DNA of 64,000 nucleotides, from the NCBI GenBank assembly GCA_037951105.1, contig JBAMJV010008075.1:1-64000 (forward strand). Direction: 5' to 3'. This document shows, in pieces, positions 1 through 11,035 of this stretch (position 1 is the first letter of the stretch; each line of letters opens with the position of its first letter). Position numbers and translations under genes: made by a program. Below the pieces are notes generated by a model. The model worked only from the letters and a program-made list of their open reading frames with translations, did not search any database and was not told where the DNA came from. This DNA is from Echinarachnius parma (lineage: Eukaryota > Echinodermata > Echinoidea > Clypeasteroida > Echinarachniidae).

Positions 1-17
1 CCCGGGTGGGGGGGGGG

Positions 18-655
18 GGGGGGGGGGAGGGTGTGGTTCAAATCCCCCTCAAAAAATATTCACGGACACCCACCCCCCTTACAAATTCTTCACCGACACT
101 CTCCCTCGAAAATTCTTCACCGACAGCCCCCCCCCCCTCCCCACTCGAAATACTTGACCGACACCCGACCCCTCAAAAATGTTGGTTGAGGAAATAACCA
201 CCCCCCCCCCCTCAAAAAATATTCACGGACACCCACTCCCCTCACAAATTCTTCAGCGACACCGAAAGAATCTTCACTAGTACCCCCTCACGAAAAAATC
301 TTCACTGACACCCCCCTCGAAAAATCCCCCACCCCCCTTCGAGATTCTTCACCAACATCCCTCCCCCCTTCGAAAGAGCCTTCACCGGTACCCCCTCTTG
401 AAAAAATTGTCATCGACACCCCCTCGAAAATTCTTCACCGCCCCCTCCCCCCCCTACGAAATATTTGACCGACACCACCCTCGAAAATTCTTCACCGACA
501 CCCCCCTCGAAATACTTGACCGACACCCCCTCGAATTACTTGACCGACACCCCCCTCGAAATACTTGGCCGACACCCAGCCCCTGGAAAATTTTGGTTGA
601 CGCAATAACCCCCCCCCCCTACCCCCCCCCCCCCTTGTAAAAACCCTAGGTATGC
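18..655. repeat. C-rich minisatellite
   Basis: Tandem array of an imperfect unit of about 20-25 bases built around ATTCTTCACCGACACCCC, alternating with runs of C and with variants such as TACTTGACCGACACC. The few-dozen-codon open frames inside it are repeat artefacts rich in Pro, Thr and Ser. No coding or structural role is apparent. Confidence 0.85.
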
Positions 656-692
656 TGCCAGCGATCACATGTCAAACAATAAACAGTATTAA

Positions 693-1242
693 AGTCATAC
701 CTGTAAAGTGTCCAAATCCACGAAAATTACTTGGAGCTTCCTCGTTTCTCTTCTACCGTGTTGTTTAGCTTATGGTAAGAGAAGAATAAAATAGGGTTTG
801 ATTTTTTCAAATGTCCCTTTAGTATGAAGATAATTATCATTGAAAATCATTATTTCTAAAGCGTTAATCAACGCAATTGAAAAAAAGTACAATTGTCTTT
901 ATAGCTGAGAACGTCCGTATGCAGCACCCGTGAGAACATTCAGGAGATTGAACTTTGAGCCGAGCGAGTTCAAATTCCATGAATTATGTACTACGTGTGT
1001 AAAAAATACACGGGTGCGAATATCTCAAACGGATCATTCATTACTGCGACAAAAGTATGGCAGACCATCAGTATTCGGTGATAAAATATGAACTCAATAT
1101 TCGTTTTTTTCACTAGGTAAACAGTGTTCGTTTTCTTTCAAACTTTCACAAATCTTTCAATTGTATTTTACAATGATATTGATATAGGATTGAAGTCTCA
1201 AATGTCATTTTGTGCAATATCTGACACTTTACAATTATCACT
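693..1242. mobile_element. TTAA-flanked MITE, family 1, copy 1
   Basis: A 550-base noncoding element flanked by TTAA at 689-692 and 1243-1246. Imperfect terminal inverted repeats (TIRs): left AGTCATACCTGTAAAGTGTC, right (reverse complement) AGTGATAATTGTAAAGTGTC, 16 of 20 identical. The body is closely similar to 51188-51729, which has the same TTAA flanks. TTAA target duplication is known for piggyBac and Kolobok elements; which family supplied the transposase cannot be told from this copy. Confidence 0.82.
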
Positions 1243-1924
1243 TTAATTAAATCGTTGTCAAGTAGATCAATAACCCTAATTCCTTGCTCTTCTTGTTTAC
1301 ACATTATTTACAAAAAGCACACATTTTTTATACTTGAGTACAACAAAGTATGCACTTCGAGTAAACATTTACAATTAGCCTTTATTCAGAAAATTAAACC
1401 AGTGACAGAGAGAAACCTATTTTGGTAGCCGTATACCCTGTTTTGCCAATTTTGCGAATATCGTGTTGAAAATGTGAACAAAAATCACCGATCAAATTCA
1501 GTCATGCATATACGGACATGTACAATCACACGAATGTGTGTACAATGTAGTAGATTGTGCGTTGACAATGCACAGATGCCGGACCTACAATATTCCGCTA
1601 CTCTGTATATAGTCTATGCAAATTCCCCTCCCGACGGTCGCTTTTGCTTTTGGAATGTAGTGTTACCGTAGATTGTCTGAGCATGTAAGACATCATTGAA
1701 AATAAAATTCCGCCACAGAACCTGGCTGTACCCAGCATGTCTGTACGCAGTACTATATACCAATGCAAAACCGATCCCGTCCCTCCCGTTTAGTGGACCA
1801 GCGAAATTTTCTGATATATCGCGAAATATAGTTTAAAAGGATATCGCACAGCTTGCGTACAAATGTCAGATCCATCGCCCAGCTAAAAATATACGCGAAA
1901 ACTACCGTGATGGACAGCAACACA

Positions 1925-2165
1925 CGGACACCAACCCCGTCCTCTTATTATAATATAGATAAATCACCTTTTTTATAACTCGTATTTCTATTTCATCATA
2001 CCCTGGACTTGTGTTATTCTTTATATTTTTCACAATTTCAATTAATTCATTGGTTAAAATAATATCAACAAAGGCAGATTGACCATTACATTCAATAAAT
2101 CTTCCAATATCGTTATTACTACAGTTATGGAACAGCTTCCGGGACCACATGTCACAGTATAAGGG
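1925..2165 (-). pseudogene. LINE reverse transcriptase fragment
   Basis: Minus-strand translation shows the linker that precedes the RT fingers in CR1/L2-like LINEs: a stretch like ELIEIVKNIKNNTSPGYDEI followed by IRVIKKVI, matching the EVIEIV..LKSKSSSGFD segment of the plus-strand LINE at about 24.2 kb. The fragment is short and lacks any catalytic motif, so it is a dead insert inside the inverted repeat. Confidence 0.6.
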
Positions 2166-2174
2166 ACAATCCGC

Positions 2175-2601
2175 CTGTTAATGCACACACTCAGAGCAGC
2201 TCTACAGGAAGAGAGGAACAATCTCCCCAAGCATGTATCAGAAACCTGGTGGACATCACGCGTAGGAGATGCACTGAATGATTCCAATCACATGGTGGAC
2301 ACACCCACTATTGTTGTCTGTGCTTGGGTAACTGACATTACCTTCATTTCAATTTGTTTTGACTTCCTCAGCTGCCTTAAACTCTGTTGCCGAAAATGTC
2401 CAGACTGTCACATGTGATGCAGCTGACGGTTCCATGCCAGTGCATTTTTCAGTTCTGTCAGTAAGGTAACCGTTTGGATATTGACATGTCATCGGAGTAG
2501 GGTATCTAAATAATCCCGTGTGTCATTTTGGTTAAATTTGATGGACAGATTTTCAAAATATGACCATGTGAAAAATTATAAGTTTCTTTTTGGGCCCAGT
2601 G
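2175..2601 (+). pseudogene. Tc1-like transposon 3' end (transposase C terminus and TIR)
   Basis: Two overlapping frames carry the end of a Tc1-family transposase: AALQEERNNLP in one frame, then after a one-base shift IRNLVDITRRRC and SHGGHTHY, which correspond to the family's typical EEW.N.P / RNL..S.RRR / GGHT.Y ending. About 290 bases of 3' sequence follow to a terminus whose outward reading begins CACTGGGCCCAAAAAGAAAC, bordered by TA at 2602-2603, as expected for Tc1 insertion at TA. The 5' two thirds and the catalytic DDE region are absent. It sits in the right arm of the inverted repeat and joins it at the TA. Confidence 0.75.
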
Positions 2602-3119
2602 TATATTTCGCGATATATCCGAACATATCGCTGGTCCACTTAACGGGAGGGTTGCGATCTGTTTTGCATTGGTATATAGTACTGCGTACATACATGCTGG
2701 GTACAGCCAGGTTATGTGCGCGGCATACATCGCATTGTTGTCTCTCTACGGTAACTGTACCGGTACATTCCAAAAGCAAACGCGATGACACGATCGTCGG
2801 GAGGGGAATTTGCATACACTATATACAAAGTAGCGATACAAAGTAGTATTATAGTCCGGCATCTGTGCATTGTCAACGCACAACCTACTACACACATTCG
2901 TGTATGATAATTGTATACGTATGAAGAGAATGCGGTTTTTCTTTTCGATGCCAATTCGTACCTGTATGGTTTAATTTTCTGAAGATATATTATCTATTCG
3001 AGAACGATTCGAGCCTATGAATTTGAAGAGATTCATCACCGGGTTCTGGGATAGGGGCAATAATTTTCTCTTTCATTGTACATGTATATTCAATAGGATT
3101 TTTGAGAATTTGCGTAGTG

Positions 3120-3240
3120 TAGATTGACTGACGTAAGGGGGGGGGGGGGGGTGGGGAAGGGGATATATACTAATACTCAGTGGCGGGGTTATTTCTTAAG
3201 AATAATTTCTGTCAGCGGTGGGGAGGGGGGGGGGGGGTAG
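3120..3240. repeat. Poly-G low-complexity tracts
   Basis: Runs of 10-18 G interrupted by short unique sequence. The same kind of tract recurs at about 3560-3580, 11394-11412, 12265-12283, 38750-38773, 40644-40668, 43452-43467, 55622-55651 and 63717-63737, usually inside small MITEs. Confidence 0.9.
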
Positions 3241-3280
3241 TCGTGGAAAATGTTTGAAGCCGAGACCGCAAATTATCAAC

Positions 3281-3891
3281 ATTTTCGAGACCAAGACCAG
3301 GTCCGGTCCAAAGTTTTCGAGGCCAAGACCAAGACCCAGTGGTTGAGAATCCTGTAAGTGGGGGGTGGTCGTAACATTTTTTCGCAGCCTAGACCAAACA
3401 TTATCGACATTTTCGACGCCGAGACCAGGGTTCTTCGCACTTTTAGATGCCAAGAACATCGATAATGCCGGTCCATTGCAGACCACTAAAATTTTGTCTC
3501 AAGACCAGTTCAAATTTGAAAAGGGGGAGGGGGTTCAAACCCCCAAAACAGTCATTTTGGGGTCAAGGGGGGGGGGGGGTGGAACCCTGTAGATTACATA
3601 TGAGTCGAAGACAATTTTCGCAGCCGCGAATTTTCGACATCTTCGAGACTGAGACCAGGTCCAGTCCCAAATTTTCGAGGCCGAGACTAAGACTCATTGG
3701 TTGAGAATCCTGTAAGCGGGGGAAGGGGAGGGAGGGGGAGTCGAAGACATTTTTTGTAGCTGAGACCGAGACATTTTCGAGACCAAGACCAGGTCCGGTC
3801 CAAAGTTTTCGAGGCCAAGACCAAGACCCAGTGGTTGAGAATCCTGTAAGTGGGGGGTGGTCGTAACATTTTTTCGCAGCCTAGACCAAAC
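3281..3891. repeat. 119-base direct repeat within a dispersed repeat
   Basis: Positions 3281-3399 and 3773-3891 are essentially identical over 119 bases (offset 492), both ending in GACCAAAC. The surrounding sequence is a degenerate GAGACCAAGACC-type repeat. The segment near 3524-3582 (flanked by poly-G) reappears inverted near 12293-12345. No ORF of substance. Confidence 0.8.
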
Positions 3892-4626
3892 GGTTACAGT
3901 CCGTTATTCCGAAGGTTCGTTATTCCGAAAGTTCAGTTATTCCGAAGGTTCGTTATTCCGAAGGTTCGCTAATATTCCTAAAATGAAATCGGGTTCGTTT
4001 ATCCGAAACAAAAATCGGGTTCGTTATTCCGAAGGTTCGTTATTCCGAAGGCTCGTTAGTCCGAAAATAAAATAGGGTTCGTTAATCCGAAAAATTAAAT
4101 CGGGTTTGTTATAATACTATAATTTGTGTTTTGTTTATTTAATTTACAGCCTGCGTTTAGCATACCTCTCCCCCTTTCCCTCCCTTGGCCAGACCAATCA
4201 AAAATTTAAGTTTATTTTATCTCTTTATATGAAATTATAGCATTATAACAAACCCAAATTCATTTTCGTATTAACGAACCCGATTTCATTTTAGGAATAG
4301 CGAACCTTCGGAATAACAAACCTTCGGAATAACGAACCTTCGGAATAACGAACCCGATTTTTTTTTCGGACTAACGAACCTTCGGAAAAACGAACCTGAT
4401 TTCATTTTAGGAATAGCGAACCTTCGGAATAACGAACCCTCGCAATAACGAACCTTCGGATTAACGAACCTTCAGAATAATGCAACAAATGTTCGGATTA
4501 ACGAACCCTATTTCATTTTAGGATTAACGAACACTCAGGTATACGAAATTTGCGTTTTCGGAATAACGAACCTTCGGAATAAAGAACCTTCGGTATAACG
4601 AACCTTCGGAATAACGAAGCGCACCC
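3892..4626. mobile_element. hAT-type MITE with internal TTCGTTATTCCGAAGG arrays, copy a
   Basis: A 735-base element with a perfect 8-base target duplication GACCAAAC at 3884-3891 and 4627-4634. The unoccupied sequence is visible in the neighbouring direct repeat at 3392-3410, where GACCAAAC runs straight into ATTATCGACATT. The left half carries tandem copies of TTCGTTATTCCGAAGG and the right half the reverse complement, around about 170 bases of unique sequence. The left end starts GGTTACAGTCCG and the right end finishes GAAGCGCACCC. The 8-base duplication is typical of hAT elements; no transposase is encoded. Confidence 0.88.
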
Positions 4627-4634
4627 GACCAAAC

Positions 4635-5000
4635 ATTATCGACATTTGCGAGGCCGAGACATGGTTCTTCTCACTTTTAGATGCCAAGACCATCGATAAT
4701 GACGGTCCATTGCAGACCACAACTGCCTGCATGCTGCCCATTGTTATCTGTACGTATGTTTAATGACTGGTGCTGAACTTGACGAAATGCTGACCAAATT
4801 GTTAATAGTACACTGATAAACTCCTATAACTTATTTAACTAACAATGTTTGAACGTAACAATAATGTTTTACATATTAATTATTATAACCATACAAACAG
4901 ATAATCCATTATGTTTTAAAATGTTTTTTTTTACACTCGGACATATACAAAATATATAGAGTTACAAAAATACAACATTTAACATATCTCACTCAAAGAT
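4635..5000. other. Continuation of the interrupted repeat, then unique AT-rich DNA
   Basis: 4635-4735 resumes the repeat of 3398-3487 (…CACTTTTAGATGCCAAGA…), confirming that the MITE split it. From about 4740 to 5000 the sequence is AT-rich with no gene, RNA or repeat that I recognise. Confidence 0.7.
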
Positions 5001-5003
5001 CTG

Positions 5004-5790
5004 GTGACGGGTAAATTGCTAGTTACTAATGATATTCAAACACTTATTATAACTTTCATCAGGGTTTTGTTTCAAAATATCCCAATCAATCCCCTGTATA
5101 ACCTGAATCAAATCCTGTATTTTATCATCAGTAATTTCACGATGTACTTTGAAGCTTTTATTTTTAGTACAATTTGCTTCTTGACTTGAAATACAAAATA
5201 TTGGAAAGTGATCACTAATATCATTCAATATAATTCCTGATGAAATATCACACAAATCATTTGTATATATATTATCAATTAAAGTTGCAGTATTTGGAGA
5301 AACGCGTGTAGGATTTTGTATTAATGGGTACATATTATGAGAAAATAAATTATCCACAAATTCATTCACATATTGCACATGTTTAAAAGGTTAATATTAA
5401 AATCACCCATTAAATATATTTTTTGTTTTCAGTTTGTACAATATATAACAAATTATTTATAAAACATAAAAACTCTTCAATCGATTGATTTAGAGGCCAT
5501 TATATTGTACCAACTAACACATTGTTATTATTAACACTCATCTCAATAAAAATACTCTCAACGGCATCATTATTTACATGTAAATCCGTTCGACGTTGAA
5601 ATGAAATATCTTCTTTTATATACAAACCCACACCACCGCCTCTCTTAGTTTTACGTCCATTACCAATAAAAACATAATGTTCAATATTATACAAATCATA
5701 CAAATTATTTTCATTTTACCACGTTTCACTAACACCTACAACATTAAAGGAAATTGACTGTAATCTAGCTATTGCAAAGGTATTTATGTG
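5004..5790 (-). pseudogene. LINE ORF2 endonuclease fragment
   Basis: Read on the minus strand, about 5790 to 5019: GVSETW, then KTKRGGGVGLYI, VESIFIEM, PTRVSPNTATLIDNI and ISDHFPIFCI. These are consecutive motifs of the APE-type endonuclease of CR1/L2-like LINEs, in the same order as the plus-strand LINE at 22.9-23.5 kb. A frameshift and stops separate the two larger open pieces (5703-5500 and 5378-5019). The catalytic GDYN segment falls in the broken interval, and the RT domain is absent. Confidence 0.82.
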
Positions 5791-5794
5791 GAAT

Positions 5795-6043
5795 ACGTGC
5801 TCATAGGAGAGTTCATGTACATGTACAGTCATGTAGGTAGTGCGCATATAAACACGTTGAATATCCTCAGTCGGAACACCGATTAATCAAGCAGCGTGAC
5901 GTAAGTATTACGAACTCTGATCAATTTATTTGTAAGATTACAAATAGGATGTAGAGATATTTTATCATATCATGATAATCAAAGTTTATGATTTTAATCA
6001 TTTCCAACTTTCATCTTAAAAGGCATCAAGTTTATATAATATA
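5795..6043. other. Intergenic sequence with no recognised feature
   Basis: AT-rich DNA between the LINE scrap and the mariner foldback element. I see no ORF, repeat or RNA signature. Confidence 0.6.
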
Positions 6044-6045
6044 TA

Positions 6046-6604
6046 CAGGGTGGCCCAGAAATAACGGAACGGGGTACTTGCCATTATAAAGAAACGTACA
6101 GACTAGGTTCACTGGATAGATAATTTTGTAAAGGAAATTTGATACCAAGAACAGTAATTTTGGTCGTGATTTTTTGTTTTAGGGCGTCTTAAGTGACACC
6201 ATGTCAGGGTCATAGTTTTGTCAATTTCTAGAAAGTCGGTGCCTGATAAATAGCCATTCATACCCGTCATAGCACCAATCAGCGATCAATACGAATACTT
6301 TTGTCCATGTGCATTCAGCTGTAAAACCGACGTCGACTTTGCAAAGGGGCATGAATGCACAAGGACTCCTTGATGCTATGACGGGCATGAATTGTTATTT
6401 TTCGGACACGGACTTTGTAGAAATTGACAAAAAGGTGACCCTGACATGGTGTCACTTAAGACGCCCTAAAACAAAAACTACTCGACCAAAATTACTGTTC
6501 TTGGTATTAAATTTCCTTTTAAAAGATTATCTATCCAGTGAACCTAGTTTGTATGTTTCTTTATAATGGCAAATACCCCGTTCCGTTATTTCTGGGCCAC
6601 CCTG
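6046..6604. mobile_element. Mariner-type foldback MITE
   Basis: A 559-base element flanked by TA (6044-6045 and 6605-6606). Both ends read inward as CAGGGTGGCCCAGAAATAAC. The inverted repeats extend about 240 bases into each arm with few mismatches, leaving a short central loop (about 6290-6360). CAGGGTGKCCCA-type ends and TA targets are typical of mariner-like elements. No transposase is encoded. As RNA or single-stranded DNA it would form one long hairpin. Confidence 0.85.
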
Positions 6605-6957
6605 TATAGAGGCAGAGTCGAAGAAGCGATTGCGACTGGATCCAAATCAACCAACAACCTACCATGGAAGCAAACATTTCCCTCCAACAAAGAGGAGAAG
6701 ATTCCTCCCCGCGTGGTACAAAAGCGCAGGACGAGTTCACGGAAAAGGGCTTTACTAATTGGAAGAAAGCCGTAGAGGTCTTCAAGAAATATGAATGTAG
6801 CGCAGCCCACCGACAATCCATTTATCAATTCCAATCGATGAAGGAGGGAACCGATGTTGTAGGGCAGCTCCTTTCGCACAAGGATAATGATATGAAATTG
6901 GCAAGTCGGTGTTTGATCAAGATCATTTCATTCATCCGTTACCTGACACGTCAAGGA

Positions 6958-7224
6958 ATCGGGTTCGTTATTCCGAAGGTTCGTTATTCCGAAGGTTCGT
7001 TATTCCGAAGGTTCGTTATTCCAAAGGTTCGTTGATCCGAAAATAACGAGCCTTCGGAATAACAAACCTTCAGAATAACGAACCTTCGGAATAACGAACC
7101 TTCGGAATAATGCAACAAATGTTCGGATTAACGAACCCTATTTCATTTTCGGATTAACGAACACTCAGGTATAGGAAATTTGCGTTTTCGGAATAACGAA
7201 CCTTCGGAATAACGAACCGCACCC
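6958..7224. mobile_element. hAT-type MITE with TTCGTTATTCCGAAGG arrays, copy b (left end lost)
   Basis: Same family as 3892-4626: forward then inverted TTCGTTATTCCGAAGG units, with right end GAACCGCACCC. The left terminal GGTTACAGTCCG is missing, the central unique part is deleted, and no 8-base duplication can be found, so it is an internally and 5'-deleted copy inside the transposase pseudogene. Confidence 0.75.
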
Positions 7225-7441
7225 GACGAAACAACGGACGTAACAGCTACTGAACAGATGACAATCTGTATTCGTACCGTGAACGGAAGCCTTGAGGTTG
7301 AAGAGCATTTCCTCGGCCTTTACAGTATGAATAAATGCGATGCAGAGAGCATATACGCGGCCATCACCGATGTACTCACCCAATCGGATCTAAGTCTGCG
7401 TAACTGTAGAAGCCAGACTTTCGATGGGGCCGCAACCTTCC

Positions 7442-8145
7442 GGTTACAGTCCGTTATTCCGAGGTTCGTTATTCCGAATGTTCAGTTATTCCGAAGGTTC
7501 GTTATTCCGAAGGTTCATTATTCCAAAGGGTCGTTATTCCGAAGGTTCGTTATTCCGAGGGTTCGTTATTCCGAATGTTCGCTATTCCTAAAACGAAATC
7601 GGGTTCGTTATTCCAAAGGTTTGTTTATCCGAAAGAAAAAAATCGGGTTCGTTATTCCGAAGGTTCAGTTATTCAGAAGGTTCGTTATTCCGAATGTTCG
7701 CTATTCCTAAAACGAAATCGGGTTCGTTATTCCGAAGGTTCGTTTATCCGAAGAAAAAAATCGGGTTCGTTATTCCGAAGGTTCGTTATTCCGAAGGTTC
7801 ATTAGTCCGAAAATAAAATAGGGTTCGATAATCCGAAAATTAGATCGGGATTGTTATAATACTATAATTTGTGTTTTGTTTATTTAATTTCCAGCCTGCA
7901 TTAAGCATAACCCTCCCCCTTTTCCTCCCTTGGCCAGACCAATCAAACATTTAAGTTTATTTTATCTCTTTAATAAGAAATTATAGCATTTTAACAAACC
8001 CAAATTCATTTTCGGATTAACGAACACGATTTCATTTTAGGATTAACGAACCCTTAGGTATACGAAATTTGCGTGTTCGGAATAACAAACCTTCGGAATA
8101 AAGAACCTTCGGAATAACGCACCTTCGGAGTAACGAAGCGCACCC
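7442..8145. mobile_element. hAT-type MITE with TTCGTTATTCCGAAGG arrays, copy c
   Basis: A 704-base copy with perfect 8-base target duplication AACCTTCC (7434-7441 and 8146-8153). Ends are GGTTACAGTCCG and GAAGCGCACCC, as in copy a. Removing it rejoins the transposase reading DGAATF…QGLVNG. The central unique segment (about 7830-8000) is very close to that of copy a. Confidence 0.88.
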
Positions 8146-9200
8146 AACCTTCCAAGGATTGGTGAATGGCGTAGCATCTAGAATTGCTCGCAAAGAACCG
8201 AGGGCCTTGCAAATCCACTGCCATATGCATTGTGTCAACCTGGCAGTAGGCCTATAGGATGTAGTATCTGCAGTCCCCATCATCAGGGACATACTACTAT
8301 TTATCCAGGAGCTCGCAACCTTCCTCCGGACATCTCCAAATCGCACAGCCACGATGAAGGTTGTAGCTGAAACACTGGAGTGTTCGCAGACCAGCATCCA
8401 ACCTCTCTGCCCAACCCGGTTCACTGTGAAATTCCTAGCACTTGATGGTATCTTGAAGCAGCCTGACGTGCTCCCCAAATTTTTCTATACCATCGCATCG
8501 TCGTCGGATACCAAGGTTGCTGCACAAATAGCTGGATTTCGTCGTCAACTAAACCACCTTCGATTTCTACCTCAGGCTCGTTGTTGCACATCGGCTGTTT
8601 GAAGTAACGGACCGACTAAGCAGGGTACTACAGCACGAGAGTATGTCGGTTAGAGAAGGACTGGAAATGGTACAATATGCAGTGAAAGAGCTCAAGTCTC
8701 TCCGGGATGACCGCCAATTCGCTACAATATTCAGCGAAGCCAAGCAGTTGGCCATCAAGTACAATGCCGACGAACCACGCCTTCCACGTTATTATAGAGC
8801 ACCACGTAGGTTAGAGAAAGCTGAGCCACACAGGTTTGAGACCCCCGGAAGACTACTTCCGTCAGGCATTCCTCATGGTGGTTGATGTCTCTGTCACCAG
8901 ACTGAATGATCGAATCGTAGACAAGGCATCACCAGTGATTCAGTCCATAGAACGGCTCGTCCTCTCTGGCTGGAAGGGTGGCGACATCCCGGATGTGGAC
9001 TTGACGAGGGTGACAGACGTCTATGGTGACGACCTTTCGAAGAAAAGATTGGAAGCACAACTAATGACCCTAGAAAACGCTCACGACGGACAACAGGACG
9101 TGTCATCGATCAGTGAAATCATCAATTACGTAAGGGAAAGTAATCTAAAGAAGATGGTACCCAAAGTTGTACAGCTTCTGAAACTCTTCCTTGTCATTCA

Positions 9201-10572
9201 GCCAACTTCATTCTTTTTCCCCATTTTTTGGGCCTAATGAACCATTTTAGACTAAAAATATTGATTTCATAATGTTTCAAACTACCGATGTACAATGAAT
9301 GGCTGCATGAATTTGCATAAATTAATTTAGCCTTTTGTTTTGAGCTTTGAAAGGCAGGACCTTTGATGATTGGCCCCTTTCCCCCTCCAAAGCGTATGTC
9401 CAACAGGTCATCGTTATTTTTTTATTTCTCAGAGTTGGCTGTACAATTTTCAACCAAAATTGACACAGAGGCTCTCTAGGCCATACTCCGTCCAACGCCA
9501 TTTGCTACAAGCCAAACGATGCTTGTGCTCCGAGACCTGGAAGGGGTGTCAACAAGCAATGTCCACTATTTCGTTGGAACATCGCAGGTTACGGTCTGTA
9601 AAATCATGAGGGTCAATTAAAGCCACGGGAATCTGTATGACATCCACGATTGACCACCAGGATAGATTACCAGACGTCTCTGGACTAGGGAGCCCAGACG
9701 ATTGCCGCCTGGACACTCGTGATATGCCATCTTAATGGGTAAGAGCCATACCACCGTTGGGCCGTCACAACCTCAAGTCGTTTTGTAAATGCAGAAATCT
9801 TGGAGCTTCTCGCCACGTACCCATTAAGATGACATATCAGTAGTGTCAAGGCGGCAATCTTCTGGGCTCCCTAGTTCAGGGACGTCCGGAAAATCTCGGT
9901 TGCATGGTTTTGAGTGGACACTTTAAAGTTTGTCTTGCTCGGTGACCATGTTAGCGCGATTTCTGATGTACAGTTTGGCAAAAGGCGTTGATTCCATGGT
10001 GTCTTCTTCACAGACGGCGAAGGCTCCTTTTTGGCATTTCCGGTTTCTACGGCACAAGTTAAGAAATTTGCGATCATTTATCCTGGTGGTCAATCGTGGA
10101 CGACCTAGAGATTCATGTAGCTTTAATTGACCCTCCTATCGATGACGTCTGAGTATTTTACAGACCGTGAAATGCGATGTTCCAACGAAATAGTGGACAT
10201 TGCTTGTTGACACCCCTTCCTGGCGTGTAGCTTGTGGCGTTGGACGGAGTATGGCCTAGAGAGCCTCTGTGCCAATTTTGGTTGAAAATTGTACAACCAA
10301 CTCTGAGTAATAACACATAATGATGAATTGTTGGACATACCCTTTGGAGAGGGAAAGGGGCCAATCATCAAAGGTCCTGCCTTTCAACGCTCAAAACAAA
10401 AGGCTAAATTAATTGATGCAAATTCATGCAACCATTTATTGTACATTGGTTCTTTGGAAAAATTATATAATCATTATTTTTAGTCTAAAATAATTATTTA
10501 GGCGCAAAAAACAGGAAAAAGAATGAAGTTGGATCTAAAAAAAGAAATATTCCAACTTTATGACCAACAGTG
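9201..10572. mobile_element. Tc1/mariner-like palindrome with transposase HTH remnant
   Basis: A large imperfect palindrome: 9201-9760 pairs with 9790-10535. The left arm lacks about 170 bases present in the right arm (around 9900-10075) and the outermost 45 bases. The right end reads outward-in as CACTGTTGGTCATAAAGTTG after TA (10573-10574), a mariner/Tc1-type terminus. On the minus strand, about 10210-9910, HFTVCKILRRHR, LGRPRLTT and NLCRRNRKCQ resemble the paired HTH region (GRPR-like hook) of a Tc1-family transposase. No DDE catalytic part exists. Probably an inverted duplication of one transposon end. Confidence 0.7.
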
Positions 10573-10574
10573 TA

Positions 10575-11033
10575 TTTGGATTGGGACATGACTGCTATAG
10601 TAAAGTGTCGAAAGTACATTGTAATGAAAACCAGATGGCAAGTAGTAGTATCAAGTTCATGACGGGAGCACCATTCAAACAAATTAATCAATTTAGTTTT
10701 GTGGCCGATGACAGTTAGTTCGCTTATTCGACGCATGTATGTTTTGCAAATAATAGTTAAACATCATATTTATACCAACAAATTATAAGCTTTTACCTGG
10801 AAACATGTCACATTTGTAGTTGCTATATTGTTGTTCATTGTTCTTTCTTATAGAGCAACGGAGTTACGGAGGTACAGGTGTACGGCCATATTTGTTGTAT
10901 TATGTTCTATTTACATTGTATCGCGAATGTCGATGATGCTGCAAAGAGGCAGGTTAATTTTTACTTTTGAAATGTATTGTTTCTGAAGGACCCAGGAAGG
11001 TATATGGCTTATATTCATTACGTGCTGAACTGC
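10575..11033. other. Gene-free interval
   Basis: AT-rich sequence between two transposons. No ORF, repeat or RNA gene recognised. Confidence 0.6.
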
Positions 11034-11035
11034 TA

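Larger units (their letters stand above)
1384..2990. repeat. Long imperfect inverted repeat with nested relics
   Basis: The left arm, roughly 1384-1850, reads as the reverse complement of the right arm, roughly 2605-2990. Shared stretches include TTCAGAAAATTAAACCA at the outer edge, GTTGACAATGCACAGATGCC in the middle and ATATCGCGAAATATA at the inner edge. The centre holds a LINE RT scrap and a Tc1 fragment. It looks like a foldback element or an inverted duplication that later took insertions; no clean target duplication was found. Confidence 0.7.
6607..9200 (+). pseudogene. ZMYM1/hAT-like transposase pseudogene, split by two MITEs
   Basis: Plus-strand pieces in family order. 6664-6957: FTEKGFTNWKKAVEVFKKYE, H-R, then SFIRYLTRQGI (the TTF-type finger/DUF4371 N-terminal region). 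7229-7433: TVNGSLEVEEHFLGLY and QTFDGAA. 8154-8600: GLVNGVASRIARKEPRALQ and HCHMHCVNLAV, then PLCPTRF. 8600-9200: the helical C-terminal part. This is the domain order of ZMYM1-like proteins derived from hAT transposases. The coding sequence is cut by MITEs at about 6958-7224 and 7442-8145, contains frameshifts (for example near 8570) and a stop near 8252, and ends abruptly where the Tc1-like palindrome starts. It is a dead transposon gene; one MITE falls exactly after DGAA, so the host reading frame on both sides is clear. Confidence 0.85.

Noticed and set aside
6-640. Pro/Thr/Ser-rich mucin-like protein
   Set aside because: Open frames arise from the tandem DNA repeat and stop within it; frame is not kept between units.
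3892-8145. Arrays of a 16-base repeat that superficially resemble a CRISPR or satellite
   Set aside because: Repeats run in both orientations without spacers, inside elements with TIRs and 8-base duplications, in animal DNA; they are MITE interiors.
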